From contig NZ_SUUH01000003.1 of NCBI RefSeq assembly GCF_015062615.1, forward strand, positions 196,922 to 260,921: a DNA stretch of 64,000 nt. The letters are read 5' to 3'. The notes beneath the pieces are model-generated. The model was not told the DNA's origin. It made no database searches and saw only the letters and a program-made list of their open reading frames with translations. Both the position numbers and the translations under genes were made by a program. This DNA is from Denitrobacterium detoxificans. GTDB taxonomy: Bacteria; Actinomycetota; Coriobacteriia; Coriobacteriales; Eggerthellaceae. This document shows, piece by piece, positions 6,924 through 16,070 of this stretch (position 1 is the stretch's first letter; every line of letters begins with the position of its first letter).

Positions 6924-8189
6924 ATGAGCAAGCGCATTACATGGATCCACACCGCCGACCTTCACCTGGGCGCGCCTTTCAGGGGGCTGCGCGCGCTTTC
7001 GCCCGCTTGGGCCGATCGCATGGTGGAGGCTATTCCCGAGGCGTTTGATCGTCTTATCGACCTGGCCATTCAGCGCGAAGTTGATTTCATGGCCATCGCG
7101 GGCGACATTTTCGATGCCGCGCAGCCGTCATATCGCGACGTGCTGCACTTCGCCGACGGCATGAAGCGCCTTTCCGATGCCGGCATTCCCGTGTATTTCT
7201 GCACGGGCAATCACGATCCGTATACCAGCTGGAAAAATTCCTACGTGCGCCTTCCCGAAAGCGTGCACATGTTTCCCGCATCGCAGCCAGGGTTCTTCCT
7301 GTACGAACGCGACGGCGAGCCCCTGTGCGTGCTGGGGGGTCGTGGGTACTACAATCAGACGGTTTCGGCCGAGGAGAACCTGGCTGCGGGCATTACGAAG
7401 ACTGCTGCCCAGGCGGCTCTAGGCGTGGAAGCCCCCTTCGGCGTGGGCGTGCTCCATACGGGCTTGCATCTCGACAACATCAAGGCGCCCACCGATCCGC
7501 GCGAGCTTCGCGCCGCAGGATTCGACTATTGGGCGCTGGGCCATATCCACCAACCGTACTTCGACACGCCAATCGATCCCCATCTGGTCTTTTCCGGATG
7601 CATTCAGGGTCGCGACATCAAGGAGACGGGGTCGCGCGGCTGCTATGTGGTCACGCTGGAAGAGGGTGCCCCGAACCAGGCGGAGTTTGTTCCCCTGGCC
7701 AGCGTGGTGTGGCAGAAGCTCACGGTGGATATATCCGAATGTGCCACGCTCACCGATTGCCATGATGCCATCATGCGCGAGCTGTTTACGGCGAACGGCC
7801 ACGCCCAGTGCGAGGAAATGGTCGAACGCGTAACGTTGGTGGGCAAGACGCCCCTGCATCACATCTTGCGCCAGCCTGGCGTGGTGGAGGACCTGCGCCA
7901 GCAGATCAACGATGGGTACCCCGTCTTCTTCTGCGATGCCCTCATCGACCGTACGAGCCAGCCCATCGACCGTGCCGCCTTGGCGGCGGAGGGGCTGTTC
8001 CCCTCGGCGTTGCTCGCGCAGTCTGCTCTCATGGAGGATTCTCCGAGCGATCAGGTAGATTACCTGCAGCACGAATTCCTGGCGCATAGCCTGCAGCTTC
8101 CCTCGTCGTGTGTGCGGGACATCGACCGTCTTATACGCGAAGCCGAAGAGGAAGTGCTCGATTTGCTGGGAGGTCCTACCGATGACTAA
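6924..8189 (+). CDS. DNA repair exonuclease subunit, YhaO/SbcD-like metallophosphoesterase
   Basis: 421 residues. The N-terminal calcineurin-like fold carries the metal ligands in order: TADLHLGAP (Asp12, His14), AGDIFD, TGNHDPY, HTGLHL and ALGHIHQ. The C-terminal half (about 270-421) is a family-specific region with a hydrophobic/acidic helical end. Together with the overlapping downstream gene it matches the YhaO-YhaN pair, a small relative of SbcCD/Mre11-Rad50 thought to trim broken DNA ends. The stop overlaps the start of the partner by 8 nt, suggesting translational coupling. The subfamily name is less certain than the fold. Confidence 0.88.
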   Translation: MSKRITWIHTADLHLGAPFRGLRALSPAWADRMVEAIPEAFDRLIDLAIQREVDFMAIAGDIFDAAQPSYRDVLHFADGMKRLSDAGIPVYFCTGNHDPYTSWKNSYVRLPESVHMFPASQPGFFLYERDGEPLCVLGGRGYYNQTVSAEENLAAGITKTAAQAALGVEAPFGVGVLHTGLHLDNIKAPTDPRELRAAGFDYWALGHIHQPYFDTPIDPHLVFSGCIQGRDIKETGSRGCYVVTLEEGAPNQAEFVPLASVVWQKLTVDISECATLTDCHDAIMRELFTANGHAQCEEMVERVTLVGKTPLHHILRQPGVVEDLRQQINDGYPVFFCDALIDRTSQPIDRAALAAEGLFPSALLAQSALMEDSPSDQVDYLQHEFLAHSLQLPSSCVRDIDRLIREAEEEVLDLLGGPTDD

Positions 8190-10401
8190 CCGGCTGGGAA
8201 CGCATTATCTGAAGCGCGTGATTATGGACGCCTATGGTGCCTTCGCGCGGCGCGAGGTAGGTCCGTTTGCTCCGGGGCTGAACGTGGTGTTCGGTCCGAA
8301 CGAATCGGGGAAGACCACGTTGGCCTCGGCCATTGGCGGTGTGCTGTTTGGCTGGCCCGATGCGCGCATGGAGCGCAATACCTATCGTCCCGCTCATTCC
8401 GAGCGCGCCGTGACGCTCGAGTTCGCCGAAGATGGCGGTCCTGATGTCGTCCGCTGCACGCGCGTGCGCAATGCCGAGGGCATCAAGCCCGACCCGCACC
8501 CCTCGATCATCAGCGACATCGATGCTGAAACGTACGGAACGATCTTCTCGCTCGACTCCGACGAGCTTCGCAGCTTGGGGCATGTGGGAGACGTAACGTC
8601 GCGCCTGCTCACTGCAGGTGCCGGTACGGCATCCTCTCCGGCGGGCGCCGTGCGCGCCCTCAACGCATCGCTTTCCGATTGCTTTTCGCGTGCCGCTGCG
8701 AAGGGCAATTCCATTGCCAACATACAGGCACGTCTCGATGAGGTGCGTGCGCAAGTGAACGAGGCCCAGGCCCAGGCTGCGCGCTATCGTCGCGAAGACG
8801 GTGAGATGGCCGAGCTTGCCAAGCGCCGCGTCGAGTTGCAGCGTGCCGTCGTTCGCCTGAACCAGGAGATCGAGTCGATTACCGCCCAGCGCGAGGCGCT
8901 TCTCCATGCTCAGGACGAATCCGAACGGCTTTCCGCCGACCTTGCCGCGCTTGATGAACAAATGTCCCAGTTAGAAGCTGAGGAAGCGGAGCTCGAAGCC
9001 CGTCGTGGCGAGCGCTACCTGCGGCTCGATGCCGTGGAGGAACGCACGCTGCGCGAATCGCTCGACGACATGGCCGAAGAGCGGAATCGCCTGGAACATG
9101 GCGTTGCTTTGGCGAAGCAGGACTACGCGCTTTCGGTGGCGGGACACGAGGCGTTGGAGGAAGCCGATGACGTGAAGCGCCTCCAGGAGCGCGCTACGCG
9201 CCAGAAGCGCCTGCAGGTCGCCCTTTCCGCAGTACTGCCCATCTTGTTCGCCGTGGCGGGTACCTACGTGTTCGTGCGCGGCCGCCATATTTCCAGCCTT
9301 TCCATCACCGTGCTTGGCGTTGCGCTGGTGTTTTCCGCCGTCATTATGGCGCTTGCTGCCATCGTCATGCTCTTCCGCCCCAACCGCATGGAGGAAGACG
9401 TGGAGGCACGTTTGCGCGACTCTCAGCTGGTCATGCAGAAGGACAAGCGCAAGCTTCAGGTGAGCGAAGAGGCGCTGTCCGAACATAACCGCAGGGTAGA
9501 CGAGTTCCTGGCCGAAGCGGGCATGCAGCGTGCTCGGGGCAGCTTGCGTCGCGCCCGGGCCTTGCTTGACGAGACGGGCGAGCTGCGGGCTCAGGCCACG
9601 CTGCTCGACCAGCGCCGCCAGTCCATCGAGTCTCAGCGCGCGTCAATCCAGAAAGCACTCGATCGCTGCTCTTCCGATAGTCGGAACGCCTTTTCCGCTT
9701 TGGGTCAGGAAGGCAGCGCTCCGCTCTCCGTCATTGATGAGCGCTTGCGCCTGCGCACCGAACAGCGCGATGCCCAATTGCGCACCATGGAAAGCGTCAA
9801 TGCCCGGTATGGCGAGCTTTCCGCCACGTTGGGGCAGGCGCGTCATGCCAAGGCGTTTGACGAGGCGAAGCTTGCCCAGAACATGTTGCGTACGCGCATG
9901 CAGGACGCCCTGGAAGATTACGCGCGCCTGCTTCTGGCGCGTCGCATGCTGGAAGAGGCCATTGCCTCGTGGGAAGGCGACAGCCAGCCAGCGGTGTACC
10001 GCCAGGCATCCGAGCTGTTCTCGCTCATGACCGATGGCGCCTGGTCGCAGGTGCGCATCAGTCGTGAAGGCGCACTCGAAGCGGTGCGTGCGAACGGTGA
10101 GCCATGCGCCATCGAGGTGCTTTCTCTGGGCACTTGCCAGCAGTTGTACCTTAGCCTGCGTATCACCTTGCTTATGACGGCTCGTAATGTGGGCGTGAAC
10201 GTGCCCATCGTTGCCGACGACATCCTGGTGAATTTCGATGAGTCGCGCAGGAAGGGGGCGGCCCGTGCATTGGCGCTTCTGGCAACGCGCAGGCAGGTCA
10301 TCATCCTCACGTGCCACAGGGAAGTTGTAAGGCTTATGCAGGATGTCGCCAGCGATGCTCATGTGGTCGAGCTGTCATATATAATGGGCGATTGTGCATA
10401 G
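8182..10401 (+). CDS. YhaN/SbcC-like AAA ATPase with two membrane segments
   Basis: 739 residues. I chose ATG 8182 because it follows GGGAGG and overlaps the exonuclease stop by 8 nt; an upstream in-frame GTG or TTG-type start would lack support. Walker A is FGPNESGKTTLA (near residue 38). Long coiled coils (about 180-330 and 415-590) flank two hydrophobic helices (about 345-400) beginning LSAVLPILFAVAG. The C-terminal lobe has the ABC signature LSLGTCQQLYLSLR and Walker B PIVADDILVNFD. The mid-protein membrane pair is a feature of YhaN-type ATPases. Likely powers the preceding nuclease. Confidence 0.85.
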   Translation: MTNRLGTHYLKRVIMDAYGAFARREVGPFAPGLNVVFGPNESGKTTLASAIGGVLFGWPDARMERNTYRPAHSERAVTLEFAEDGGPDVVRCTRVRNAEGIKPDPHPSIISDIDAETYGTIFSLDSDELRSLGHVGDVTSRLLTAGAGTASSPAGAVRALNASLSDCFSRAAAKGNSIANIQARLDEVRAQVNEAQAQAARYRREDGEMAELAKRRVELQRAVVRLNQEIESITAQREALLHAQDESERLSADLAALDEQMSQLEAEEAELEARRGERYLRLDAVEERTLRESLDDMAEERNRLEHGVALAKQDYALSVAGHEALEEADDVKRLQERATRQKRLQVALSAVLPILFAVAGTYVFVRGRHISSLSITVLGVALVFSAVIMALAAIVMLFRPNRMEEDVEARLRDSQLVMQKDKRKLQVSEEALSEHNRRVDEFLAEAGMQRARGSLRRARALLDETGELRAQATLLDQRRQSIESQRASIQKALDRCSSDSRNAFSALGQEGSAPLSVIDERLRLRTEQRDAQLRTMESVNARYGELSATLGQARHAKAFDEAKLAQNMLRTRMQDALEDYARLLLARRMLEEAIASWEGDSQPAVYRQASELFSLMTDGAWSQVRISREGALEAVRANGEPCAIEVLSLGTCQQLYLSLRITLLMTARNVGVNVPIVADDILVNFDESRRKGAARALALLATRRQVIILTCHREVVRLMQDVASDAHVVELSYIMGDCA

Positions 10402-10494
10402 CGGGTTAGGCACGCGGCGTTATCAGCCCAAACGCAGGTGTTTGGGGCGCTCGCGAAACGCATCCCGCATTTTCTTCTGAGGAAAGGAAGTACC

Positions 10495-11790
10495 ATGCCC
10501 AGCACCGTGCTCGTCGGCGCCCAGTGGGGCGATGAAGGCAAGGGCAAAATCACCGATCTCATCTCGCGCGATTTCGATTACGTCGTTCGCTACCAGGGCG
10601 GCAACAACGCCGGCCATACGGTAATCCATGGCGACAAGAAGCTCGCGCTGCATCTTATTCCTTCGGGCGTTATGTACGAGGGAATCACGCCGGTTATCGG
10701 CAACGGCGTCGTGGTCGACCCGCGCGTGCTCGTCGATGAGATGGCGAAGCTCGAGGCGCAGGGCATTTCCTGTGAGCACCTGGTCATTTCCTGCGATGCG
10801 CACGTTATCATGCCCTATCACATCGACCTTGATGGCGCTTCCGAAATGCGCTTGGGTAAGAACGAAATCGGCACGACCCGCCGCGGCATTGGCCCCTGCT
10901 ATCAGGATAAGGCCGCCCGCACGGGCATTCGCATCCAGGACCTGCTCGACGAGCATATCTTCCGCCAGAAGCTGGAAACAGCGCTCGAGCTGAAGAACCA
11001 GATCCTGGAAAAGGTGTACGGCATGGCTCCCTACACGGTCGACCAGATCTGCAACGAGTACCTTCCGTACGCTGAGATCATTCGACCCCATATGGCCGAG
11101 ACCGCTCAGCTGCTGAACTCTGCGCTGGCCGAGGGCAAGAACATCCTGTTCGAAGGCGCGCAGGCCACCCTGCTCGACATCGACCATGGTACGTATCCGT
11201 TCGTAACCAGCTCCAGCTGCTGTGCTGGCGGCGCATGCATCGGCACGGGCGTGGGCCCGAAGGCTATCGACCGCGTCATTGGCATTTCGAAGGCCTACAT
11301 CACGCGCGTGGGCAGCGGCCCGTTCCCCACAGAGCTGTTCGACGAAGACGGCGAGGCCCTGTGCGAAATCGGCGGCGAGTACGGCGTTACCACGGGTCGC
11401 AAGCGTCGCTGTGGTTGGTTCGATGCGGTTATCGCTCGCTACGCGGCCGATTGCAATAGCCTTACCGACATGGCGCTCACTAAGCTCGACGTGCTTTCCG
11501 CGTTCGACACCATCAAGGTGTGCGTGGGCTACGAGGCCGACGGCAAGACGTACGACTATTTCCCCATGCAGCAGTCGGCGCTTTATCCCAACCACGTGAA
11601 GCCCATCTACGAAGAGCTTCCCGGTTGGAAGGGCCAGGACATCACCGGTTGCCGTTCCTTCGAGGAGCTGCCCGAAAACGCCCAGGCCTACGTTACCTAT
11701 CTCGAGGAAAAGGTTGGCGTGCCCATGAGCATCATTGCCGTAGGCCCCGACCGTGACCAGACAATCTTCCGCGGCTGGCAGTCGAAGTAA
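10495..11790 (+). CDS. purA: Adenylosuccinate synthase
   Basis: 431 residues. It joins IMP and aspartate using GTP, the first step from IMP to AMP. It starts with STVLVGAQWGDEGKGKI, the P-loop-like signature of the family, and has GGNNAGHT, GTTRRGIGPCYQDKAAR and the C-terminal VGVPMSIIAVGPDRDQTI guanine-binding segment. ATG 10495 follows GAGGAAAGGAAG; an ATG at 10438 is in frame but has no ribosome site. A hairpin and then purD follow. Confidence 0.97.
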   Translation: MPSTVLVGAQWGDEGKGKITDLISRDFDYVVRYQGGNNAGHTVIHGDKKLALHLIPSGVMYEGITPVIGNGVVVDPRVLVDEMAKLEAQGISCEHLVISCDAHVIMPYHIDLDGASEMRLGKNEIGTTRRGIGPCYQDKAARTGIRIQDLLDEHIFRQKLETALELKNQILEKVYGMAPYTVDQICNEYLPYAEIIRPHMAETAQLLNSALAEGKNILFEGAQATLLDIDHGTYPFVTSSSCCAGGACIGTGVGPKAIDRVIGISKAYITRVGSGPFPTELFDEDGEALCEIGGEYGVTTGRKRRCGWFDAVIARYAADCNSLTDMALTKLDVLSAFDTIKVCVGYEADGKTYDYFPMQQSALYPNHVKPIYEELPGWKGQDITGCRSFEELPENAQAYVTYLEEKVGVPMSIIAVGPDRDQTIFRGWQSK

Positions 11791-11796
11791 TTGAAG

Positions 11797-11825
11797 CGGC
11801 TTCGTTTCCCCGCGGAACGAAGCCG
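11797..11825 (+). terminator. Hairpin between purA and purD
   Basis: CGGCTTCGTT (11797-11806) pairs perfectly with AACGAAGCCG (11816-11825). There is no T run after it, so it may be a weak terminator or a processing/stability hairpin. Confidence 0.45.
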
Positions 11826-11872
11826 TGTGGTATGTTCACCTATTATCGTGAATGAAAGAAGGAGCTAACAAC

Positions 11873-13165
11873 ATGAACATCGTGGTACTGGGTTCCGGTG
11901 GACGCGAGCACGCCATTTGCTGGGCGCTGGCTCGTTCGCCGCGTTGCAGCACCCTGTATGCTGCTCCCGGCAATGGTGGCACGGCCCAGGTAGCCGAAAA
12001 CGTTTCCGGCCTCGACATTACCGACGGCAATGCCCTGGTTGGCTTCTGCCGCGATCACGATATTGACATGGTGGTCATTGGCCCCGAGGCTCCGCTCGTA
12101 GCGGGCGTGGCCGACGTGCTGCGCCAGGCGGGCGTGCTGGTGTTTGGCCCCAGCGCTCAGGGTGCCCAGCTCGAGGGCAGCAAGACGTACAGCAAGCGCT
12201 TCATGCTGGACAATAACATCCCCACGGCCGCGTATGGCACGTTCACCGACGCCGCTTCGGCCGAGCAGTACGTGCGCGACATGGGCGCTCCCATCGTGGT
12301 GAAGGCCGATGGCCTGGCCGCGGGCAAGGGCGTTATCGTGGCGGGCGACGTGGAAACCGCCGTCGATGCTGTGCGCAGCTGCTTCACCGGTGCCTTTGGC
12401 GAGGCTGGCAGCCGCGTAGTCGTCGAGGAATGCCTTACGGGTCCCGAGTGCTCGCTGCTGGCGTTTGTTTCCGGCGGCAAGGCCTTCTGCATGGCCACTG
12501 CACAAGACCACAAGCGCGCCTACGATGGCGACCTGGGCCCGAACACGGGTGGCATGGGCGTGTACTCTCCTGTGCCCATCGTTACCGACGAAGAGCTCGC
12601 TGCCATGACGAAGATCATGGAAGATGCGGCAGCTGCCACGGCGCGCGAGCCGTTCGAGCAGGATTACCGCGGCGTGCTCTACGGCGGCTTCATGCTCACG
12701 CCCCAGGGCCCGAAGGTCCTGGAGTTCAATGCCCGCTTCGGCGATCCCGAAACGCAGGTCATCCTTCCACGTCTCCAGGGCGACCTGGTGAGCATCATGG
12801 AGGCCGTTGCCAAGGGCGCTCCCCAGGAAATCGAACTCTCCTGGCGCGAGGAATGGGCCGTGTGCGTGGTTCTGGCCAGCCAGGGTTACCCTGGCGCCTA
12901 CGAGAAGGGCAAGGTCATTCTGGGCATCGACGAAGCCGAGCAGCTTCCGGGCGTTACGGTGTTCCATGCGGGCACCACGTTCAACACCGATGGCGAGCTG
13001 ATCACCAACGGCGGTCGCGTGCTGAACGTCGTTGCCCTGGGCAGCTCGTTCGAAGAGGCGCGCGAGCGTGCGTACGAGGCATGCGACTGCATCAACTTCG
13101 AGGGCAAGCAGCTGCGCACCGACATTGGCGCGAAAGCCGCAGCGGGGCGCGCTTCCTGGGACTAG
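11873..13165 (+). CDS. purD: Phosphoribosylamine-glycine ligase (GAR synthetase)
   Basis: 430 residues, ATP-grasp enzyme that makes GAR, the second step of purine synthesis. It begins MNIVVLGSGGREHAICW and has FGPSAQGAQLEGSK, the ATP-grasp segment PIVVKADGLAAGKGVI and the ligand strand FNARFGDPETQ. I chose ATG 11873 because AAGGAG lies 8 nt ahead; the in-frame ATG at 11852 would add seven residues lacking conservation. Other early purine genes are not adjacent. Confidence 0.96.
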   Translation: MNIVVLGSGGREHAICWALARSPRCSTLYAAPGNGGTAQVAENVSGLDITDGNALVGFCRDHDIDMVVIGPEAPLVAGVADVLRQAGVLVFGPSAQGAQLEGSKTYSKRFMLDNNIPTAAYGTFTDAASAEQYVRDMGAPIVVKADGLAAGKGVIVAGDVETAVDAVRSCFTGAFGEAGSRVVVEECLTGPECSLLAFVSGGKAFCMATAQDHKRAYDGDLGPNTGGMGVYSPVPIVTDEELAAMTKIMEDAAAATAREPFEQDYRGVLYGGFMLTPQGPKVLEFNARFGDPETQVILPRLQGDLVSIMEAVAKGAPQEIELSWREEWAVCVVLASQGYPGAYEKGKVILGIDEAEQLPGVTVFHAGTTFNTDGELITNGGRVLNVVALGSSFEEARERAYEACDCINFEGKQLRTDIGAKAAAGRASWD

Positions 13166-13198
13166 CCCGCATCATAGGGGGTACTCAGAGTAATTGAG

Positions 13199-13218
13199 GG
13201 GGACGCGCATGCGTCCCC
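13199..13218. other. Palindromic hairpin before the radical SAM gene
   Basis: GGGGACGC and GCGTCCCC form a perfect 8-bp stem around GCAT, 21 nt before ATG 13240. There is no T run, so it is either a leader structure, an mRNA-stability element or a protein site. Confidence 0.4.
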
Positions 13219-13239
13219 TGTGTGTGAAAAGGATTGGCA

Positions 13240-14574
13240 ATGCTCGAAGAACGAATTCTCTCACGTGTCATTCGTGGATGCATGGATGACTTTCTGAAAC
13301 TCTCCCCATGCAAGGAGCACGACATTCCGGGCCCTCAGCCGGGTAAGCGCTATATGCTCTATATGCATATTCCGTTCTGCGAGCGCCTGTGCCCGTATTG
13401 CTCGTTCAATCGATTCCCCTTTGCCGAGGATCGCGCAAAGCCGTATTTCGAGAACCTGCGCACCGAAATGCGTATGCTCGCCGACAGGGGCTACGACTTC
13501 GATAGCGTCTACATTGGCGGTGGCACGCCCACCATCATGATCGACGAGCTCTGCAAGACGATCGACCTGGCTCGCGAGATGTTCTCCATCAAGGAAGTCT
13601 CCAGCGAGACGAATCCGAATCACCTCATTCCGGAATACCTGGAAAAGCTGGAAGGCCGCGTGCAGCGCCTTTCCGTGGGCGTGCAGAGCTTCGATAATGG
13701 CCTGCTCAAGCAGATGGGGCGTCTGGAAAAGTACGGCACCAACGAAGAGATTTTCGAGCGCATCAAGGTTGCCTCTCCGTACTTCCAGTCCATGAATGTC
13801 GACATGATCTTCAACTTCCCCGCGCAGACCGAGGAAATGCTCATTACCGATTTGGCTTACGTGCTGGAAAGCGGTGCGACGCAGACCACGTTCTACCCGC
13901 TTATGGCGTCTCCCTCGGTGGAACGCTCGCTCGCTGCTACGGTGGGTGCGGTCGACTACAGCCGCGAGGCTCATTACTACGACATCATCTGGCATGCCCT
14001 TACCGAAGGCGGCTTTAGCATGTCGAGCGCCTGGACGTTCGACCGCTCCGCAGGCGATATGATCGACGAATACGTGGTCGACTACGAGGAATACCCTGCG
14101 CTTGGTTCGGGTGGCATTACGTATCTGAATGGCAAGTTGTACGTGAACACTTTCAGCGTCACCGATTACAACGAGCTCATTCCCGCGGGCAAGCTTTCCG
14201 TGAAAGACGAGCAGACGTTCTCGCTGCACAATCGCATGCGCTACCGCTTCATGATGCAGCTCTTTGGCCTGCGCCTCGATAAGAAGCAGTTCAAGGAGGA
14301 CTTCGGCATGTCGGTTGAGCGTGGCTTGCCAGCCGAAATGGCCTTCATGTCGGCCGTGGGCGCCTTCGACGTCAACAACGACGAGGAGATCACGCTTTCC
14401 CCCAAGGGCCGCTACCTGCTGGTTGCCATGATGCGCCAGTTCTTCATCGGCGTGAATAACCTGCGCGACCAGGCACGTGCCAAGCTTACCGGCTTCGAGC
14501 GTGAACTCATCTTCGGCGACGGCAAGAATTGCGCCGCTGCGCCCGAGATTTCGGTGGGCTCGCCTCTTCTCTAG
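13240..14574 (+). CDS. Radical SAM protein of the coproporphyrinogen III oxidase (HemN/HutW) family
   Basis: 444 residues. The 4Fe-4S motif C47-X3-C51-X2-C54 sits in HIPFCERLCPYCSFNRF, followed by YIGGGTPT and SVGVQSFDN as in HemN-like enzymes. The C-terminal HemN domain region (about 330-440) is present. HemN converts coproporphyrinogen III; HutW/ChuW relatives degrade heme anaerobically. No heme genes flank it, so substrate is open. ATG 13240 has AAAAGGA six nt upstream; the in-frame TTG at 13234 is inside that site. Monocistronic, closed by a strong terminator. Confidence 0.8.
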   Translation: MLEERILSRVIRGCMDDFLKLSPCKEHDIPGPQPGKRYMLYMHIPFCERLCPYCSFNRFPFAEDRAKPYFENLRTEMRMLADRGYDFDSVYIGGGTPTIMIDELCKTIDLAREMFSIKEVSSETNPNHLIPEYLEKLEGRVQRLSVGVQSFDNGLLKQMGRLEKYGTNEEIFERIKVASPYFQSMNVDMIFNFPAQTEEMLITDLAYVLESGATQTTFYPLMASPSVERSLAATVGAVDYSREAHYYDIIWHALTEGGFSMSSAWTFDRSAGDMIDEYVVDYEEYPALGSGGITYLNGKLYVNTFSVTDYNELIPAGKLSVKDEQTFSLHNRMRYRFMMQLFGLRLDKKQFKEDFGMSVERGLPAEMAFMSAVGAFDVNNDEEITLSPKGRYLLVAMMRQFFIGVNNLRDQARAKLTGFERELIFGDGKNCAAAPEISVGSPLL

Positions 14575-14601
14575 CGCTGGCTTCAATAGGGTTGCCTTTT
14601 G

Positions 14602-14632
14602 CGGCGTAACGGCTATCCGTTACGCCGTTTTT
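14602..14632 (+). terminator. Terminator after the radical SAM gene
   Basis: CGGCGTAACGG (14602-14612), loop CTAT, CCGTTACGCCG (14617-14627), then TTTTT. An 11-bp perfect stem. Confidence 0.95.
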
Positions 14633-14709
14633 CGTTTCTACCCGTATGAATTGTGCAGATTTCGTGATAATCTGAACGGTAGTATCCAGGTGGGGTGAAG
14701 GGGGTAGGG

Positions 14710-16068
14710 ATGGACGTTGTCGTTTTGTCACGGTTCCAGTTTGCGTTCACCGTGGCATATCATTTCTTGTTTGTGCCGCTATCCATTGGCTTGGGCCTGA
14801 TCATGGCGCTTGCTCAAACGCGCGCGTATCGTTCGGGCGACGCGGCCGACCAGGCTTCGGCGCGTTTCTGGGTTAGGCTGTTCACCACTACGTTTGCGGT
14901 GGGCGTTGCCACGGGCATTACCATGGAATTCGCCTTTGGCACCAATTGGGCCGATTACTCGCGTTTCGTGGGCGATATCTTTGGCGCGCCACTTGCGGCG
15001 GAGGCCCTGTTTGCCTTCTTTCTGGAAAGCACCTTCTTGGGCGTGGTGCTCTTTGGTCGCGGGAAGGTTTCCCCGAAGTTCTACCTAGCCGCATCGTGGC
15101 TGGTGTGGGCTGGGTCGCTGCTTTCGGCGCTCTGGATTCTCATCGCCAATTCCTGGATGCAGACGCCTGCGGGGTACGAGATTGCCGCCGATGGCAGCAA
15201 GGCCGTGCTCACCGATTTCTGGGCTGCGGCGTTCAATCCTTCGGTGGTGGCGCGCTACGCGCACACCATCATCGCTCTCATCATCATGGGTGCGTTCGTG
15301 GCCATCGCCATTGGCGCTTACCATATGCGTAATGGCAAAGGCGACTTCGGGAGGAAGACCCTGGCAACGGGCACGATTGTCGCCATTGTTGCCTGCGTTC
15401 TCATGATCCCCGCGATGCATCAGCAAGCCGTGGTGGTTGCCAACGAGCAGCCCGAAAAGCTTGCCGCCATGGAAGGTCAGTACGAAGAGGGTCCCGTGGG
15501 GATGTACGTTTTCGGCTGGGTCGACGAGGCAAACGAGACGGTGGTCGGCATCGAGGTTCCCATCGAGGGCATGACGTCCATTCTAGCGTCGGGCGACCCT
15601 TCCACCTCGTATATTGGCCTTCATCAGGTGCAGGCGAAATATGGCGAGACGGCTCCCGTGCAGATCGTCTTCCAGGCGTACCACCTCATGGTTGCCATGT
15701 TTGGCGCGATTGGGGTGTGGGTCATCCTTTCCCTGGTGGCCACCCTGCGCGTTCGCAAGGGTGCAGAGCCCTCACGCGGGTTGCTCAAGGTGCTCATGTT
15801 TGCGCCGTTGTTCCCGTTTATCGCCATCCAGACGGGTTGGATGGTCACCGAAGTCGGCAGGCAGCCATGGATTGTGTGGGAGGAGCTGCGAACCGCCGAT
15901 GCGATCTCCCAGTCGGTTGACGCCACGCAGCTGCTCATTACCATCGCGCTGTTCGTCTTGGTGTATGCCTTCATTTTGGTGATGTACCTGCGCGTTGCTC
16001 TGGGCATCATCAAGGAGGGTCCCGTCAACGTCGCCATAGAATCGTCCGAGGCAAAGGGGGCGAACTAG
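14710..16068 (+). CDS. cydA: Cytochrome bd quinol oxidase subunit I
   Basis: 452 residues, about nine membrane helices. It carries the heme ligands: His18 in VAYHFLFVP, the histidine in RYAHTIIAL, and the methionine in GWMVTEVGRQPW. The glutamates in AEALFAFFLESTFLG belong to the proton path. The Q-loop is the short type. It reduces oxygen to water with quinol and, with CydB, would allow microaerobic respiration or oxygen scavenging. ATG 14710 follows GAAGGGGGT; a GTG at 14695 is in frame but inside that site. No cydDC follows. Confidence 0.96.
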   Translation: MDVVVLSRFQFAFTVAYHFLFVPLSIGLGLIMALAQTRAYRSGDAADQASARFWVRLFTTTFAVGVATGITMEFAFGTNWADYSRFVGDIFGAPLAAEALFAFFLESTFLGVVLFGRGKVSPKFYLAASWLVWAGSLLSALWILIANSWMQTPAGYEIAADGSKAVLTDFWAAAFNPSVVARYAHTIIALIIMGAFVAIAIGAYHMRNGKGDFGRKTLATGTIVAIVACVLMIPAMHQQAVVVANEQPEKLAAMEGQYEEGPVGMYVFGWVDEANETVVGIEVPIEGMTSILASGDPSTSYIGLHQVQAKYGETAPVQIVFQAYHLMVAMFGAIGVWVILSLVATLRVRKGAEPSRGLLKVLMFAPLFPFIAIQTGWMVTEVGRQPWIVWEELRTADAISQSVDATQLLITIALFVLVYAFILVMYLRVALGIIKEGPVNVAIESSEAKGAN

Positions 16069-16070
16069 CC

